Shown one piece after another: positions 30,052 to 38,123 of a stretch of 64,000 nucleotides of DNA. Under the pieces are notes generated by a model. It was not told the DNA's origin. It worked only from the letters and a program-made list of their open reading frames with translations, and searched no databases. Source of the DNA: Tepidiphilus margaritifer DSM 15129 (GTDB taxonomy: Bacteria; Pseudomonadota; Gammaproteobacteria; Burkholderiales; Rhodocyclaceae); NCBI RefSeq assembly GCF_000425565.1, contig NZ_AUDR01000018.1, positions 53,284 through 117,283 on the forward strand, written 5' to 3'. The number at the start of each line of letters is the position of its first letter. Position 1 is the stretch's first letter. A program made the position numbers and the translations under genes.

Positions 30052-31591
30052 GACGACCTCCTCGTTGCCAGAAATCCTGCCACGTCTGACCGCGAACCGG
30101 GATCTCGACCTCGGACCACCCAAGCTCGCTGCGGATCGTATGGGCGAAGGCTTGCGATTGCCCCGATTCACCATGCGTGACGAAACACTGCTGCGGCGGA
30201 TGCCGGAAACCGCGCAACCAAGCAAGCAGACCGCGCCGGTCGGCATGCGCCGACATGCTCCCTATCGTATGCAGACTAGCGCGCACCGCGATTCGTTCCC
30301 CGAAGATCGTCACCTGTTGCGCCCCATCGACGAGACGCCGCCCCAAGGTGCCCGCCGCCTGGAAGCCGGCGATGACGATGGCGCATTCAGGGCGGGGCAA
30401 ATTGTATTTTAGGTGATATTTGATGCGACCTGCCTCACACATGCCACTGGCCGAAACGATCACCAGCCCCGAGCGCACGTTGTTGAGCGCCATCGATTCC
30501 TCCACGCTGGCCGTGAAACGCAGGCGAAAACGGTCACGGTGCCGCTGCATCCAAGAAAAGAGTTCACGGCTGGGCTCATTCCACAACTCGAGATGCCGCG
30601 CCGAAATCTCGCTCGCCTCGGCCGCCATGGGAGAGTCGACCACCACGTTGAGCGAACCCAAACGACCACGGCGCACCAAGTCGGCGAGCACGAGGATCAT
30701 CTCCTGGGTACGGCCGACGGCGAAGGCCGGGATTACGACGTTGCCCCGCGGCAAAGTCTCGCGCAGCACCGTCTCCAGCTCGGAGACCGACTCGTCCCAC
30801 GGACGATGCTCGCGATCGCCGTAAGTCGATTCGACCCAGACGACATCGGCCTGCGGAATCAGCGCCGGGTCGCGTACCAAGGGCCGTCCGGGCATGCCCA
30901 GATCTCCGCTGAAGACCCAGCGGCGCAGCGCCCCGTCGCCGCGCTCGAGCTCCAGCTCGACGATGGCCGAACCCAGGATGTGACCTGCTTCATGAAACCT
31001 CGCGCGCACGCCCGGCAATACCGGGAACCAACGGCCGTAGTCGTGCCGCTGCAGCCAGCGCAAACTCTCCTGTGCCTGCGCCACCGTGTAGAGCGGCGCA
31101 TCGGTGACCATCAGACGGCGGCGAGTACGGTGCGACTGTTTCGAGAGCCACTCCCATTCCTTTTCCTGGATGTGGGCACTGTCGAGCAACATCACCCGCA
31201 ACAAGTCGGCAGTCGCTTCCGTCACATGGATCGGCGCCCTTGCGCCTAAAGCCACCAGGCGCGGCAACAAACCGGAATGATCCAGATGCCCATGGGTGAC
31301 GATCACCGCCTGCAGCGCCCACGGATCGAACGCAAATGCTTCCAAATTCTTGCGCGTCGCTTCGCGCCCCCCCTGGAACATACCGCACTCGACGAGAAAT
31401 TCGCCACTAGGTAGCGCCACGTGGTAACACGACCCTGTGACTTCCTGCACGCCTCCGAGGAAACGCACCTCGGGCAAGGAAGGGAGAGCGCGACGCAAAA
31501 AATGGGGAGGTTCGCGACGACGTCCCCTTCCGGCCTCGTGTCCTCCATGGTCTCCGCGACCCTGCTCCGGTCGCCGCCCTTTCTTCGTCAT
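30044..31591 (-). CDS. Metallo-beta-lactamase/beta-CASP ribonuclease-like protein
   Basis: 515 residues. After a basic N-terminus (about 1-40, rich in Gly/Arg) comes the MBL core with 'VTHGHLDHSGLLPRL' (HxHxDH) and 'FHEAGHILGSA', a beta-CASP insert ('AFAVGRTQEMILVL') and the C-terminal Zn-hook domain with 'SASGMCEAGRIKYHL' and 'IGSMSAHADRRGLLAWL'. This is the YSH1/CPSF-like group, predicted RNA endo/exonucleases. The substrate is unknown. It is co-directional with and overlaps phaC, so the two are probably co-expressed. Confidence 0.88.
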   Translation of the reverse strand: MTKKGRRPEQGRGDHGGHEAGRGRRREPPHFLRRALPSLPEVRFLGGVQEVTGSCYHVALPSGEFLVECGMFQGGREATRKNLEAFAFDPWALQAVIVTHGHLDHSGLLPRLVALGARAPIHVTEATADLLRVMLLDSAHIQEKEWEWLSKQSHRTRRRLMVTDAPLYTVAQAQESLRWLQRHDYGRWFPVLPGVRARFHEAGHILGSAIVELELERGDGALRRWVFSGDLGMPGRPLVRDPALIPQADVVWVESTYGDREHRPWDESVSELETVLRETLPRGNVVIPAFAVGRTQEMILVLADLVRRGRLGSLNVVVDSPMAAEASEISARHLELWNEPSRELFSWMQRHRDRFRLRFTASVEESMALNNVRSGLVIVSASGMCEAGRIKYHLKYNLPRPECAIVIAGFQAAGTLGRRLVDGAQQVTIFGERIAVRASLHTIGSMSAHADRRGLLAWLRGFRHPPQQCFVTHGESGQSQAFAHTIRSELGWSEVEIPVRGQTWQDFWQRGGRHG

Positions 31592-31592
31592 C

Positions 31593-31620
31593 TTGCACCT
31601 CGGCCGAGCGTGGTTATAAT
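31593..31620 (+). promoter_or_regulatory. Promoter of the universal stress protein gene
   Basis: TTGCAC (31593-31598), 16 bases, TATAAT (31615-31620, perfect). Transcription would begin near 31627, about 28 bases before the ATG and its GGAGGGAG ribosome site. The -35 overlaps the first codon of the divergent nuclease gene. Confidence 0.6.
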
Positions 31621-31654
31621 GAGCCGATGTTAACCTACTCGAGGAGGGAGCACG

Positions 31655-32098
31655 ATGTTCAAGCACATTCTGGTGCCGACGGACGGCTCGGATCTATCGC
31701 GCAGTGCCTGTGAGCGCGCCGTCGCCTTTGCCAAAAGCATCGGCGCGAAAATCACCTTTTTCTATGCCCAACCGGATTTCCCGCTCCCCGTCTATGGAGA
31801 AGGCGCCCTGATCGATCCGACCACGCCGGATCAATTCCGCCGCGCTGCCAAAGAAGAAGCCGACCGGATCCTCGCCGAAGCCAAAGCGATGGCGGAAAAG
31901 GAAAACGTGCCGTGCGACACCGACACCGTGGTGAGCGACACGCCGTGGGAGGCGATCATCGATTGCGCCCAGCGCCACGGCTGCGATCTCATCTTCATGG
32001 CCTCGCACGGCCGCCGCGGCATCGCCAGCCTGCTGCTCGGCAGCGAGACACAAAAGGTACTCACCCACAGCAAGCTGCCGGTACTGGTCTATCGCTGA
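31655..32098 (+). CDS. Universal stress protein, UspA family
   Basis: 147 residues, a single Usp domain. 'MFKHILVPTDGSDLSRSACERAV' is the standard first strand and helix. The ATP-binding signature G-2x-G-9x-G(S/T) appears in 'SHGRRGIASLLLGSETQKVL', so this is an ATP-binding type. Such proteins aid survival under starvation and low oxygen, and several are controlled by FNR/ANR; no FNR box was found upstream here. It sits alone on the plus strand inside the phaC-cco region. Confidence 0.9.
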   Translation: MFKHILVPTDGSDLSRSACERAVAFAKSIGAKITFFYAQPDFPLPVYGEGALIDPTTPDQFRRAAKEEADRILAEAKAMAEKENVPCDTDTVVSDTPWEAIIDCAQRHGCDLIFMASHGRRGIASLLLGSETQKVLTHSKLPVLVYR

Positions 32099-32121
32099 CC
32101 CCTGCACCCCTCTAGAGGGAG

Positions 32122-32150
32122 AAAAAGGCCGCCCTCAAGGCGGCCCTTTT
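32122..32150. terminator. Intrinsic terminator between usp and the cco cluster
   Basis: Stem GGCCGCC (32127-32133) and GGCGGCC (32139-32145), loop CTCAA, with AAAAA before and CTTTT after. It can end transcription in both directions, serving usp (+) and the convergent cco operon (-). Confidence 0.8.
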
Positions 32151-32155
32151 CTCAT

Positions 32156-32332
32156 CTAGGACAAGCGGTGTTGCTCTTGCCCCGCAGAGGTAGCGCCGGT
32201 TTTCTCTTCCTGCTGGATCTGCTGCTTGACGTAGCGATAGATGTAAAAAGCCATCACGATGATGAAGGCGATGGTGAACAGGCTCAGCAAGCCGATCCCC
32301 GAAGAAAACAATTCACGCAGTGCGTCCGACAT
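32156..32332 (-). CDS. DUF3149-like single-pass membrane microprotein at the end of the cco cluster
   Basis: 58 residues beginning MSDALRELFSSGIGLLSLF, with one hydrophobic helix (about 12-31) and a charged tail starting YRYVKQQIQQEEK. The pattern (Asp-Ala-Leu-Arg-Leu-Phe start, one helix, Arg/Lys after it) resembles DUF3149 proteins. It starts 15 bases after ccoH on the same strand, behind AGGAGGGACGTGCC, and ends before the terminator. A role in oxidase assembly or stability is suggested only by position. Confidence 0.65.
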   Translation of the reverse strand: MSDALRELFSSGIGLLSLFTIAFIIVMAFYIYRYVKQQIQQEEKTGATSAGQEQHRLS

Positions 32333-32347
32333 GGCACGTCCCTCCTT

Positions 32348-32878
32348 TCAGTCTTCCGTAGGTACGAACGGTACGATCTTCACCTCGCTCTCTGTGGGAA
32401 CATGCACGGCCCCGTTCAAACGCCATTCGCGGGACTCATCTTCTATCTGGACCAACCACCGCCCAGGCATGAGCGGCGCAATCGGTGCGACGTAGCGCCC
32501 CTCGTCGCGCACCAGATGTACCACCTGGTCCATACCGGCCCGGGTGGGGTGGCTCAAGGTTACGATGAGGAAAGGAGGTTTCGTCTTGGCACTCGTCTCA
32601 TCGAAATGCAGGCGCAGACGTTCGGCATCGAGACTCACGTACGCGACGAGACCGAGTTCCCCCGCCTTGAGCGAACGATCCATCGTCTTGCGAATCGCCA
32701 AGCCTTCCTTGTAATAATCGTCGACCACCAAACCATCCCAGGTCTTGATCGCCAGCCACAAGGTGATGAAACCACCCACCACGGCAGCTGCCGGCGGCAA
32801 CATCAACAGCCACGGCCATTTCTGCCGATACCAAGGTAACGACCGAGATGTATTGCGCGCATCCATCCGAGCTTCCAT
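32348..32878 (-). CDS. ccoH: FixH/CcoH-family cbb3 oxidase assembly protein
   Basis: 176 residues: a short cytoplasmic N-terminus, one membrane helix ('WPWLLMLPPAAAVVGGFITLWLA', about 21-43) and a periplasmic domain. 'DGLVVDDYYKEGLAI' right after the helix is the FixH signature. CcoH helps mature or stabilise the cbb3-type oxidase together with CcoG, CcoI and CcoS. The start lies 4 bases after the ccoG stop. Confidence 0.9.
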   Translation of the reverse strand: MEARMDARNTSRSLPWYRQKWPWLLMLPPAAAVVGGFITLWLAIKTWDGLVVDDYYKEGLAIRKTMDRSLKAGELGLVAYVSLDAERLRLHFDETSAKTKPPFLIVTLSHPTRAGMDQVVHLVRDEGRYVAPIAPLMPGRWLVQIEDESREWRLNGAVHVPTESEVKIVPFVPTED

Positions 32879-32882
32879 TGCC

Positions 32883-34316
32883 TTACTCCGGAATGATGAA
32901 GGTTGCCAGCTCTCGAGTCACGTTTTCAGGCTCGCCCACCACCTTGACCTCGAAATAGATTTTGTGCGTTCCGGCAGGCGCCGTCCCTGCCGGCGCCTGC
33001 ACCTGCACCGTCAGCGGCAAGGTCGTGGCCGGAGGAACGTCGAACTCCGCAGGACCTTCGAGTTTGAGGTTGGGCAAACCGCCTACCGTCAGGGTGAAGC
33101 GCCGGGGACGCTCGACCATGTTCATGATGTTGAGCGTATAGACGTTCTCGATCCAGCCGCCGCGGATCTCGCGCGCGAGCGAGGCCCGGTCACGCATCAC
33201 GTCGACGCGCACGTCGGGACGCGTGGCGATTTTCCAGAAGAGCACCGAAGCCACCACGATGAGGATGACGCCGTAGATGAGCACTCGCGGACGCAGCGCA
33301 CGGCGGATGGTCTGGGCGCGGTCCCAATGATTCGCCATCGCGTTTTCGGTGGTGTAACGGATGAGTCCGCGAGGGTAGCCCATCTTGTCCATCACCTGGT
33401 TGCAGGCATCGATACAGGCGGCACAGGCGATACATTCGTACTGCAACCCATTACGGATGTCGATCCCCGTGGGGCAGACCTGCACGCAGATGCCGCAGTC
33501 GATGCAATCCCCCAGACCCAGCGAACGGGGATCGACCCCTTTCTTGCGCGGCCCGCGCGGCTCGCCGCGCTCGGCATCGTACGTGATGATGAGGGTGTCC
33601 GGGTCGAACATCACGCCCTGGAAGCGGGCGTAAGGACACATGTACTTGCAAACCTGCTCACGCAGCACCCCGGCAAGCAGAAAGGTAAACCCGGCGTAGA
33701 AGAAAATCCAGAAAGTCTCCCACGGGCCGAAGCTCCAGGAAAGCAGCTCATGCCACAATTCCCTTTGCGGCGTGAAATAGCTCACCAGAGTAAAACCCGT
33801 GATCAGGGAGAAAAGGATCCATACCGCATATTTGGTGCCGCGCTTGAGGATTTTCTCCATCGTCCAAGGCGAGGCGTCGAGTTTACGCCGCTTGATGTGA
33901 TCGCCCTCGATCTTCTCTTCGAACCACATGAAGATCTCGGTATAGACGGTTTGCGGACAAGTATAGCCGCACCACACCCGCCCCGCCACGGCACTAAAGA
34001 AAAAGAGTGCGTAGGCCGAAAGGATCAGAATGAGCGAGAGGTAGAAGACGTCCTGCGGCCAGAACACCCATCCGAAGAGGTAGAACTTGCGCTCGACCAG
34101 GTGAAAGAGCACGGCCTGGCGGTCGTTCCAGGTGAGCCACGGAAAACCGTAGAAAATCGCCTGCGTGAGGAAGACGAAGAACCACCGCAGCCGCTGGAAC
34201 GGGCCGGAGGTGGAACGGACATAGAGCTTCTTGCGTTTGGCATAAAGCGTGGAAGGCGCTTCCTCGGAAGCCGTCTTTGCAGAACGCGTCTCAACGGTTT
34301 TCAGCGGTTCATTCAT
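32883..34316 (-). CDS. ccoG: Cytochrome c oxidase accessory protein CcoG (RdxA/FixG)
   Basis: Membrane-bound polyferredoxin of 477 residues with about five transmembrane helices. Two cluster motifs are visible: 'CIDCGICVQVCPTGID' and 'CIACAACIDACNQVMDKMG'. A periplasmic Ig-like C-terminal domain follows (about 360-477). CcoG reduces Cu(II) for delivery to the CuB centre of CcoN. It is separated from ccoP by about 110 bases that hold a weak TATAAA (34356-34351), so partial independent expression is possible. Confidence 0.95.
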   Translation of the reverse strand: MNEPLKTVETRSAKTASEEAPSTLYAKRKKLYVRSTSGPFQRLRWFFVFLTQAIFYGFPWLTWNDRQAVLFHLVERKFYLFGWVFWPQDVFYLSLILILSAYALFFFSAVAGRVWCGYTCPQTVYTEIFMWFEEKIEGDHIKRRKLDASPWTMEKILKRGTKYAVWILFSLITGFTLVSYFTPQRELWHELLSWSFGPWETFWIFFYAGFTFLLAGVLREQVCKYMCPYARFQGVMFDPDTLIITYDAERGEPRGPRKKGVDPRSLGLGDCIDCGICVQVCPTGIDIRNGLQYECIACAACIDACNQVMDKMGYPRGLIRYTTENAMANHWDRAQTIRRALRPRVLIYGVILIVVASVLFWKIATRPDVRVDVMRDRASLAREIRGGWIENVYTLNIMNMVERPRRFTLTVGGLPNLKLEGPAEFDVPPATTLPLTVQVQAPAGTAPAGTHKIYFEVKVVGEPENVTRELATFIIPE

Positions 34317-34427
34317 GGGGGAAACATCTCGTTGTCAGGAAACCACCCTCTTTATAGAACACTTCCGGGTGGAAAGCGGCAGCGAGACGCAGCTACGCCT
34401 CGCCGCCCGTCGTACTGACTGCAAACT

Positions 34428-35327
34428 TTACTGCTTGTGGCTCAGTCCCCACACGTAGGCGGTCAGGATATGGACCTTGTCCTCGCCCAGAAATTCGCCG
34501 AACGCTGGCATGCGGTTCTGGATACCGTTGGTCACGTTGGAGATGATCTGGGCCTCGGACGAACCCCACAGCCAGATGTCGTCGGTGAGGTTGGGCGCCC
34601 CGATGAGGGGGTTACCCTTGGCATCTGGTCCGTGGCAAACCGCGCAGTTCTCGGCAAAGACCTGTGCGCCACGCTCGGCACGCTGGGCGTCGTGCGACAG
34701 ACCCGAGAGCGAGCGCACATAGTTGGCCACGTCCTTGATCTGCTCCGGATTGAGCACGTCCTTGAACGGAGTCATCACGCCCATCCGGCCATTGGTGATG
34801 GTCGCCTTGATGTATTCGGGCGAACCATCCCCGCCGAGCCAGTCATTGTCGGTGAGGTTGGGGAAGCCCTTCGCACCGCGCGCATCCGCCCCGTGACATT
34901 GCATGCAGTAGGTCTGAAAGAGTCGTTTGCCCATGGCCATCGCCTCGGGATCGGCTGCCACCGCCTTGACGTCCATGTTGCGATACTTGGCGAACTTCGG
35001 ACCATACTGCTCATCGGCCTTTTTCATCTCCTGTTCCCACTGCCCCACCGAAGTCCAGTGGGCGATACCGGGGAACGACCCGAAACCGGGGTAGATGATG
35101 AGATAAGCGATGCCGAAGAAAATCGTCAGCCAGTAGAGGTACATCCACCAGCGCGGCAAGGGGTTGTTCCATTCCTGCAGTGTCTCGTCCCACTTGTGCG
35201 GCTGCAGCTCTCCGACCTTGCCGCTCGCCCGCATGTTGAAGGCGATGATGAAGACGCAGAACGCGATACTCAGCGCCACGAGCACCATCACGTACGCGTT
35301 CCAGAACCCATTGACGAAGTCTGCCAT
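34428..35327 (-). CDS. ccoP: cbb3-type cytochrome c oxidase subunit III (diheme CcoP)
   Basis: 299 residues. Two N-terminal hydrophobic segments (about 10-30 and 60-80) anchor the protein, as in CcoP forms with an extra helix. Two c-type heme sites face the periplasm: CMQCH at 141-145 and CAVCH at 228-232. It passes electrons from soluble cytochrome c to CcoO/CcoN. It starts a base after the ccoQ stop. Confidence 0.96.
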   Translation of the reverse strand: MADFVNGFWNAYVMVLVALSIAFCVFIIAFNMRASGKVGELQPHKWDETLQEWNNPLPRWWMYLYWLTIFFGIAYLIIYPGFGSFPGIAHWTSVGQWEQEMKKADEQYGPKFAKYRNMDVKAVAADPEAMAMGKRLFQTYCMQCHGADARGAKGFPNLTDNDWLGGDGSPEYIKATITNGRMGVMTPFKDVLNPEQIKDVANYVRSLSGLSHDAQRAERGAQVFAENCAVCHGPDAKGNPLIGAPNLTDDIWLWGSSEAQIISNVTNGIQNRMPAFGEFLGEDKVHILTAYVWGLSHKQ

Positions 35328-35328
35328 T

Positions 35329-35508
35329 TTAGTTCCCTTCCTTGTGATCGTTGGCGAGCACCGGGTCGTCGTCCTCGAGGAACGGCAGGCGCGAGGCCTC
35401 TTCGAACCCTGGCTTGGCGGAGCGGCTATAGGCCCAGGCGCAGATTCCGATGAAACAGAGGAATCCGGCCACGGTCACCGCAATGCGCACTTGGTCCACG
35501 ATGTCCAT
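35329..35508 (-). CDS. ccoQ: cbb3-type oxidase subunit CcoQ (FixQ)
   Basis: 59 residues: one membrane helix (about 8-27, 'IAVTVAGFLCFIGICAWAY') followed by 'SRSAKPGFEEASRLPF', the usual FixQ tail. It stabilises the core complex. ATG at 35508 sits behind AAGGAGGGCGTG; the longer frame runs into ccoO. Order O-Q-P with minimal gaps is standard. Confidence 0.93.
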   Translation of the reverse strand: MDIVDQVRIAVTVAGFLCFIGICAWAYSRSAKPGFEEASRLPFLEDDDPVLANDHKEGN

Positions 35509-35524
35509 CACGCCCTCCTTTCGC

Positions 35525-36166
35525 TTACTGGAAGTTCGACAAGGCGCGACCGAGGCCTTGCAGGTAGGCCACCAAGGCCTCCATCTCCGTCTTGCCTTGC
35601 AGCATCGACGGCGCCTGCGCGATCTCTTCATCGGTATAGGGATGCCCCAGCGTGCGCAGCACTTTCATCTTGTCCTGGATGGAGTTGATGTCGCGCTGGC
35701 TGATGGGCCGATCCAACCACGGAAAAGCCGGCATGTTGGACTCCGGCACCACGTCGCGCGGATTGCGCAGATGCGCGAAGTGCCAGTTGTCCGAATAACG
35801 CCCCCCGACACGGTGCAGGTCGGGACCCGTGCGCTTGGAGCCCCACTGGAAGGGACGGTCGTAGATGTACTCGCCGGCTACCGAGTAGTGACCATAGCGC
35901 TCCGTTTCGGCCCGGAAGGGACGGACCATCTGCGAATGGCAGTTGTAGCACCCCTCGCGGATGTAGATGTCACGGCCCGTGAGGCGCAGGGCGTCGTAGG
36001 GTTTGACGTCGAGCGGGTTACCCTGACGGTCGATCGGTTTCGTCGTCGAGTTCTGGAAGAACAGTGGCACGATCTCGACCAGACCACCGATACTGACCGT
36101 GATCAGGGTGGCGATGATGAGCAAAGTGACGCTACGCTCGATGATTTCGTGTTTGGAATTCGCCAT
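35525..36166 (-). CDS. ccoO: cbb3-type oxidase subunit II (monoheme CcoO)
   Basis: 213 residues with a single N-terminal membrane anchor (about 12-35) and one c-heme site, Cys73-Tyr-Asn-Cys76-His77, in '[16 protein letters not shown]'. '[22 protein letters not shown]' carries the distal Met region. Receives electrons from CcoP and hands them to the CcoN hemes. The stop of ccoN lies 13 bases upstream. Confidence 0.96.
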   Translation of the reverse strand: MANSKHEIIERSVTLLIIATLITVSIGGLVEIVPLFFQNSTTKPIDRQGNPLDVKPYDALRLTGRDIYIREGCYNCHSQMVRPFRAETERYGHYSVAGEYIYDRPFQWGSKRTGPDLHRVGGRYSDNWHFAHLRNPRDVVPESNMPAFPWLDRPISQRDINSIQDKMKVLRTLGHPYTDEEIAQAPSMLQGKTEMEALVAYLQGLGRALSNFQ

Positions 36167-36179
36167 GACTCATTCTCCC

Positions 36180-37622
36180 TCACGCATGGGCCGGAGCCAG
36201 CACCGGCGCATCGACGGGCTTGGAACCCGCGACGGTCTTGAACACGTTGTAGGCCATCACCAGCATGCCGGTCAGGAAGAGCAGCCCGCCGAGCACCCGG
36301 ATCGTCCAGAACGGATAGGAAGCTTTCACCGCCTCGACGAAGGCATAGGTGAGCGTACCATCGGGGTTGGTGGCACGCCACATCAGACCTTGCATCACGC
36401 CCGAGATCCACATGGAAGCGATGTAGAGCACGATACCGATGGTCGCGATCCAGAAGTGCGCCGTGACCAGATCACGCGAATACATCTCGGTCTTGCCGTA
36501 GAGCCGCGGGATCAGGTAGTAGAGCGAGCCGATCGTCACCATGGCCACCCAGCCGAGTGCCCCGGAATGCACGTGCCCCACCGTCCAGTCGGTGTAGTGC
36601 GACAGGGCATTGACCGTCTTCACCGACATCATCGGCCCTTCGAAGGTCGACATGCCGTAGAAGGAGAGCGACACGATGAGGAATTTCAGGATCGGGTCGT
36701 CACGCAGTTTGTGCCAGGCACCGGAGAGCGTCATGATGCCGTTGATCATTCCCCCCCAGGACGGCGCGAGCAGGATCAGCGAGAAGATCATGCCGAGCGA
36801 TTGGGTCCAGTCGGGCAGCGCCGTGTAGTGCAGATGGTGCGGGCCGGCCCACATGTAGGTAAAGATGAGGGCCCAGAAGTGCACCACGGAGAGCCGATAG
36901 GAATACACCGGCCGACCGGCTTGCTTGGGAACGAAGTAGTACATCATCCCCAGGAACCCGGCGGTAAGGAAGAATCCCACCGCGTTGTGGCCATACCACC
37001 ACTGCACCATGGCATCCTGTGCTCCGGCATAGGCCGAGTAGGACTTCGGCGTGAGGATGCCGGCGGCGAGCACGGGAACTTCGGCGCTATTGACCACATG
37101 CAGCAGCGCCACGGCGATGATGAAGGCGCCGTAGAACCAGTTGGCGACGTAGATGTGGCTCACCTGGCGCTTGGCGATGGTGCCGAAGAACACCACGGCG
37201 TACGACACCCACACCAAGGTAATGAGGATGTCGATCGGCCATTCGAGTTCGGCATATTCCTTGGCCGTCGTAAAGCCCAACGGCAACGACAAGGCAGCGA
37301 GCACGATCACGAGCTGCCAGCCCCAGAAAGTGAAGGCTGCCAGCCCCGGCGCGAAGAGCCGCGTGTGACAGGTACGTTGTACCACGTAGTAAGACGTGGC
37401 AAACAACGCCGAACCACCGAAGGCGAAGATCACCGCGTTCGTGTGCAGCGGACGCAGCCGCCCGAAGTGGAACCACTCGCCGAGCTGGGGAAAATTCAGC
37501 TGCGGCCAGACCAGCTGGGCGGCGATCAAGACCCCGACCAGCATGCCTACGATGCCCCACACCACCGCCATGATGGCGAACTGGCGTACGACCTTGTAGT
37601 TATAAGTCGTTTCCGTTTGCAT
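36180..37622 (-). CDS. ccoN: cbb3-type cytochrome c oxidase subunit I
   Basis: Catalytic heme b / heme b3-CuB subunit that reduces oxygen with high affinity and pumps protons. 480 residues, about 12 membrane helices. '[25 protein letters not shown]' contains the CuB histidine region and '[18 protein letters not shown]' further conserved histidines. I set the start at ATG 37622 because GGAGAGG lies six bases upstream; a GTG at 37628 is the alternative. Its promoter carries an FNR-type palindrome. Confidence 0.96.
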   Translation of the reverse strand: MQTETTYNYKVVRQFAIMAVVWGIVGMLVGVLIAAQLVWPQLNFPQLGEWFHFGRLRPLHTNAVIFAFGGSALFATSYYVVQRTCHTRLFAPGLAAFTFWGWQLVIVLAALSLPLGFTTAKEYAELEWPIDILITLVWVSYAVVFFGTIAKRQVSHIYVANWFYGAFIIAVALLHVVNSAEVPVLAAGILTPKSYSAYAGAQDAMVQWWYGHNAVGFFLTAGFLGMMYYFVPKQAGRPVYSYRLSVVHFWALIFTYMWAGPHHLHYTALPDWTQSLGMIFSLILLAPSWGGMINGIMTLSGAWHKLRDDPILKFLIVSLSFYGMSTFEGPMMSVKTVNALSHYTDWTVGHVHSGALGWVAMVTIGSLYYLIPRLYGKTEMYSRDLVTAHFWIATIGIVLYIASMWISGVMQGLMWRATNPDGTLTYAFVEAVKASYPFWTIRVLGGLLFLTGMLVMAYNVFKTVAGSKPVDAPVLAPAHA

Positions 37623-37687
37623 GGTCACCTCTCCAATGAGAACTTACCGAAATCACCCCGGCGCGTCCGCCGACTGCGACAGGCGGT

Positions 37688-37728
37688 AGGATACGCCGCA
37701 TGTGTAAAGTCGTGTTGACTTCAGTCAA
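37688..37728 (-). promoter_or_regulatory. FNR-type box and -10 of the ccoNOQP promoter
   Basis: TTGACTTCAGTCAA on the plus strand (37715-37728; arms TGTTGAC/GTCAACA extend to 37713-37730) is 8 of 10 to the FNR consensus. On the minus strand TATCCT (37693-37688) gives a start near 37681, which puts the box centre at about -40.5, the class II activation position. The untranslated leader would be about 60 bases. Confidence 0.72.
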
Positions 37729-37779
37729 CATTTTAGTCGATCGCTCGAGGGAAGGCAGAGAAAGGCTTGAGGAGGGAGC

Positions 37780-37807
37780 AAAAAAAAGGGCACGCCCCAG
37801 CGTGCCC
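37780..37807 (-). terminator. Strong intrinsic terminator between ccoS and ccoN
   Basis: On the minus strand GGGCACGC-TGGG-GCGTGCCC (8-base perfect stem, 4-base loop, 37807-37788) is followed at once by eight T (37787-37780). It ends the ccoI-ccoS transcript and any short transcript from the 37.87 kb promoter, and insulates ccoN. Confidence 0.9.
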
Positions 37808-37862
37808 CAACCCCAACAGAGAGACAAGGAACCCAAAACGGCTTGGTATCGCACCCAAACCG
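37780..37862 (-). ncRNA. Candidate FNR-dependent small RNA (about 83 nt)
   Basis: Bounded by a class II FNR promoter (box centre exactly -41.5, TAGAAT -10) and the strong terminator at 37807-37780. No open frame of note lies inside. The 5' part contains GGGUUCCUUGUCUCUCU, pyrimidine-rich and likely single-stranded, which could pair with ribosome-binding regions. By analogy with the FNR-activated FnrS of enterobacteria it could repress aerobic functions in low oxygen; no homology to FnrS is claimed. It might also arise by processing of the ccoIS mRNA 3' end. Confidence 0.6.
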
Positions 37863-37868
37863 AGGAAG

Positions 37869-37910
37869 ATTCTATTCCTTGTCTTCATAGAGGTTTTTGA
37901 CACAAGTCAA
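37869..37910 (-). promoter_or_regulatory. FNR-type promoter overlapping the end of ccoS
   Basis: TTGACACAAGTCAA (37897-37910) has perfect inverted arms TTGAC/GTCAA and includes the ccoS stop codon. On the minus strand TAGAAT (37874-37869, 5/6) sits so that a start at 37862 is exactly 41.5 bases from the box centre. It points toward the 83-nt segment, not toward ccoS. Confidence 0.68.
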
Positions 37911-38119
37911 ACAACATCACTTTTTTCTTTGCCCGACGGTTTGCCCGTCGAAGGTGGCGTATCGTCAGTGGCCGCTTCGTCGCGATCGTCGAAGAGGATA
38001 CGGTAAGCCGGCCCCTGCAGATCGTCGAACTGACCGCTCTTGACCGACCACCAGAAGACGAGCCCGATGACGAACACCAGCACCACGGACAAGGGGATAA
38101 GGATGTAGAGGCTTTCCAT
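37907..38119 (-). CDS. ccoS: cbb3-type oxidase maturation protein CcoS
   Basis: 70 residues: one membrane helix (about 5-25) and then 'WWSVKSGQFDDLQGPAYRILFDDRD', the CcoS signature. Needed for insertion of cofactors into CcoN. The charged C-terminal tail is somewhat long. It lies 4 bases after ccoI. Its stop codon is part of an FNR-type palindrome, an unusual overlap of coding and regulatory sequence. Confidence 0.93.
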   Translation of the reverse strand: MESLYILIPLSVVLVFVIGLVFWWSVKSGQFDDLQGPAYRILFDDRDEAATDDTPPSTGKPSGKEKSDVV

Positions 38120-38123
38120 CGCT

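Noticed and set aside
34317..34427. Separate FNR-controlled promoter before ccoG
   Set aside because: Only a TATAAA and loose hairpins are present; no FNR half-sites found, so ccoG is treated as mainly co-transcribed with ccoP.
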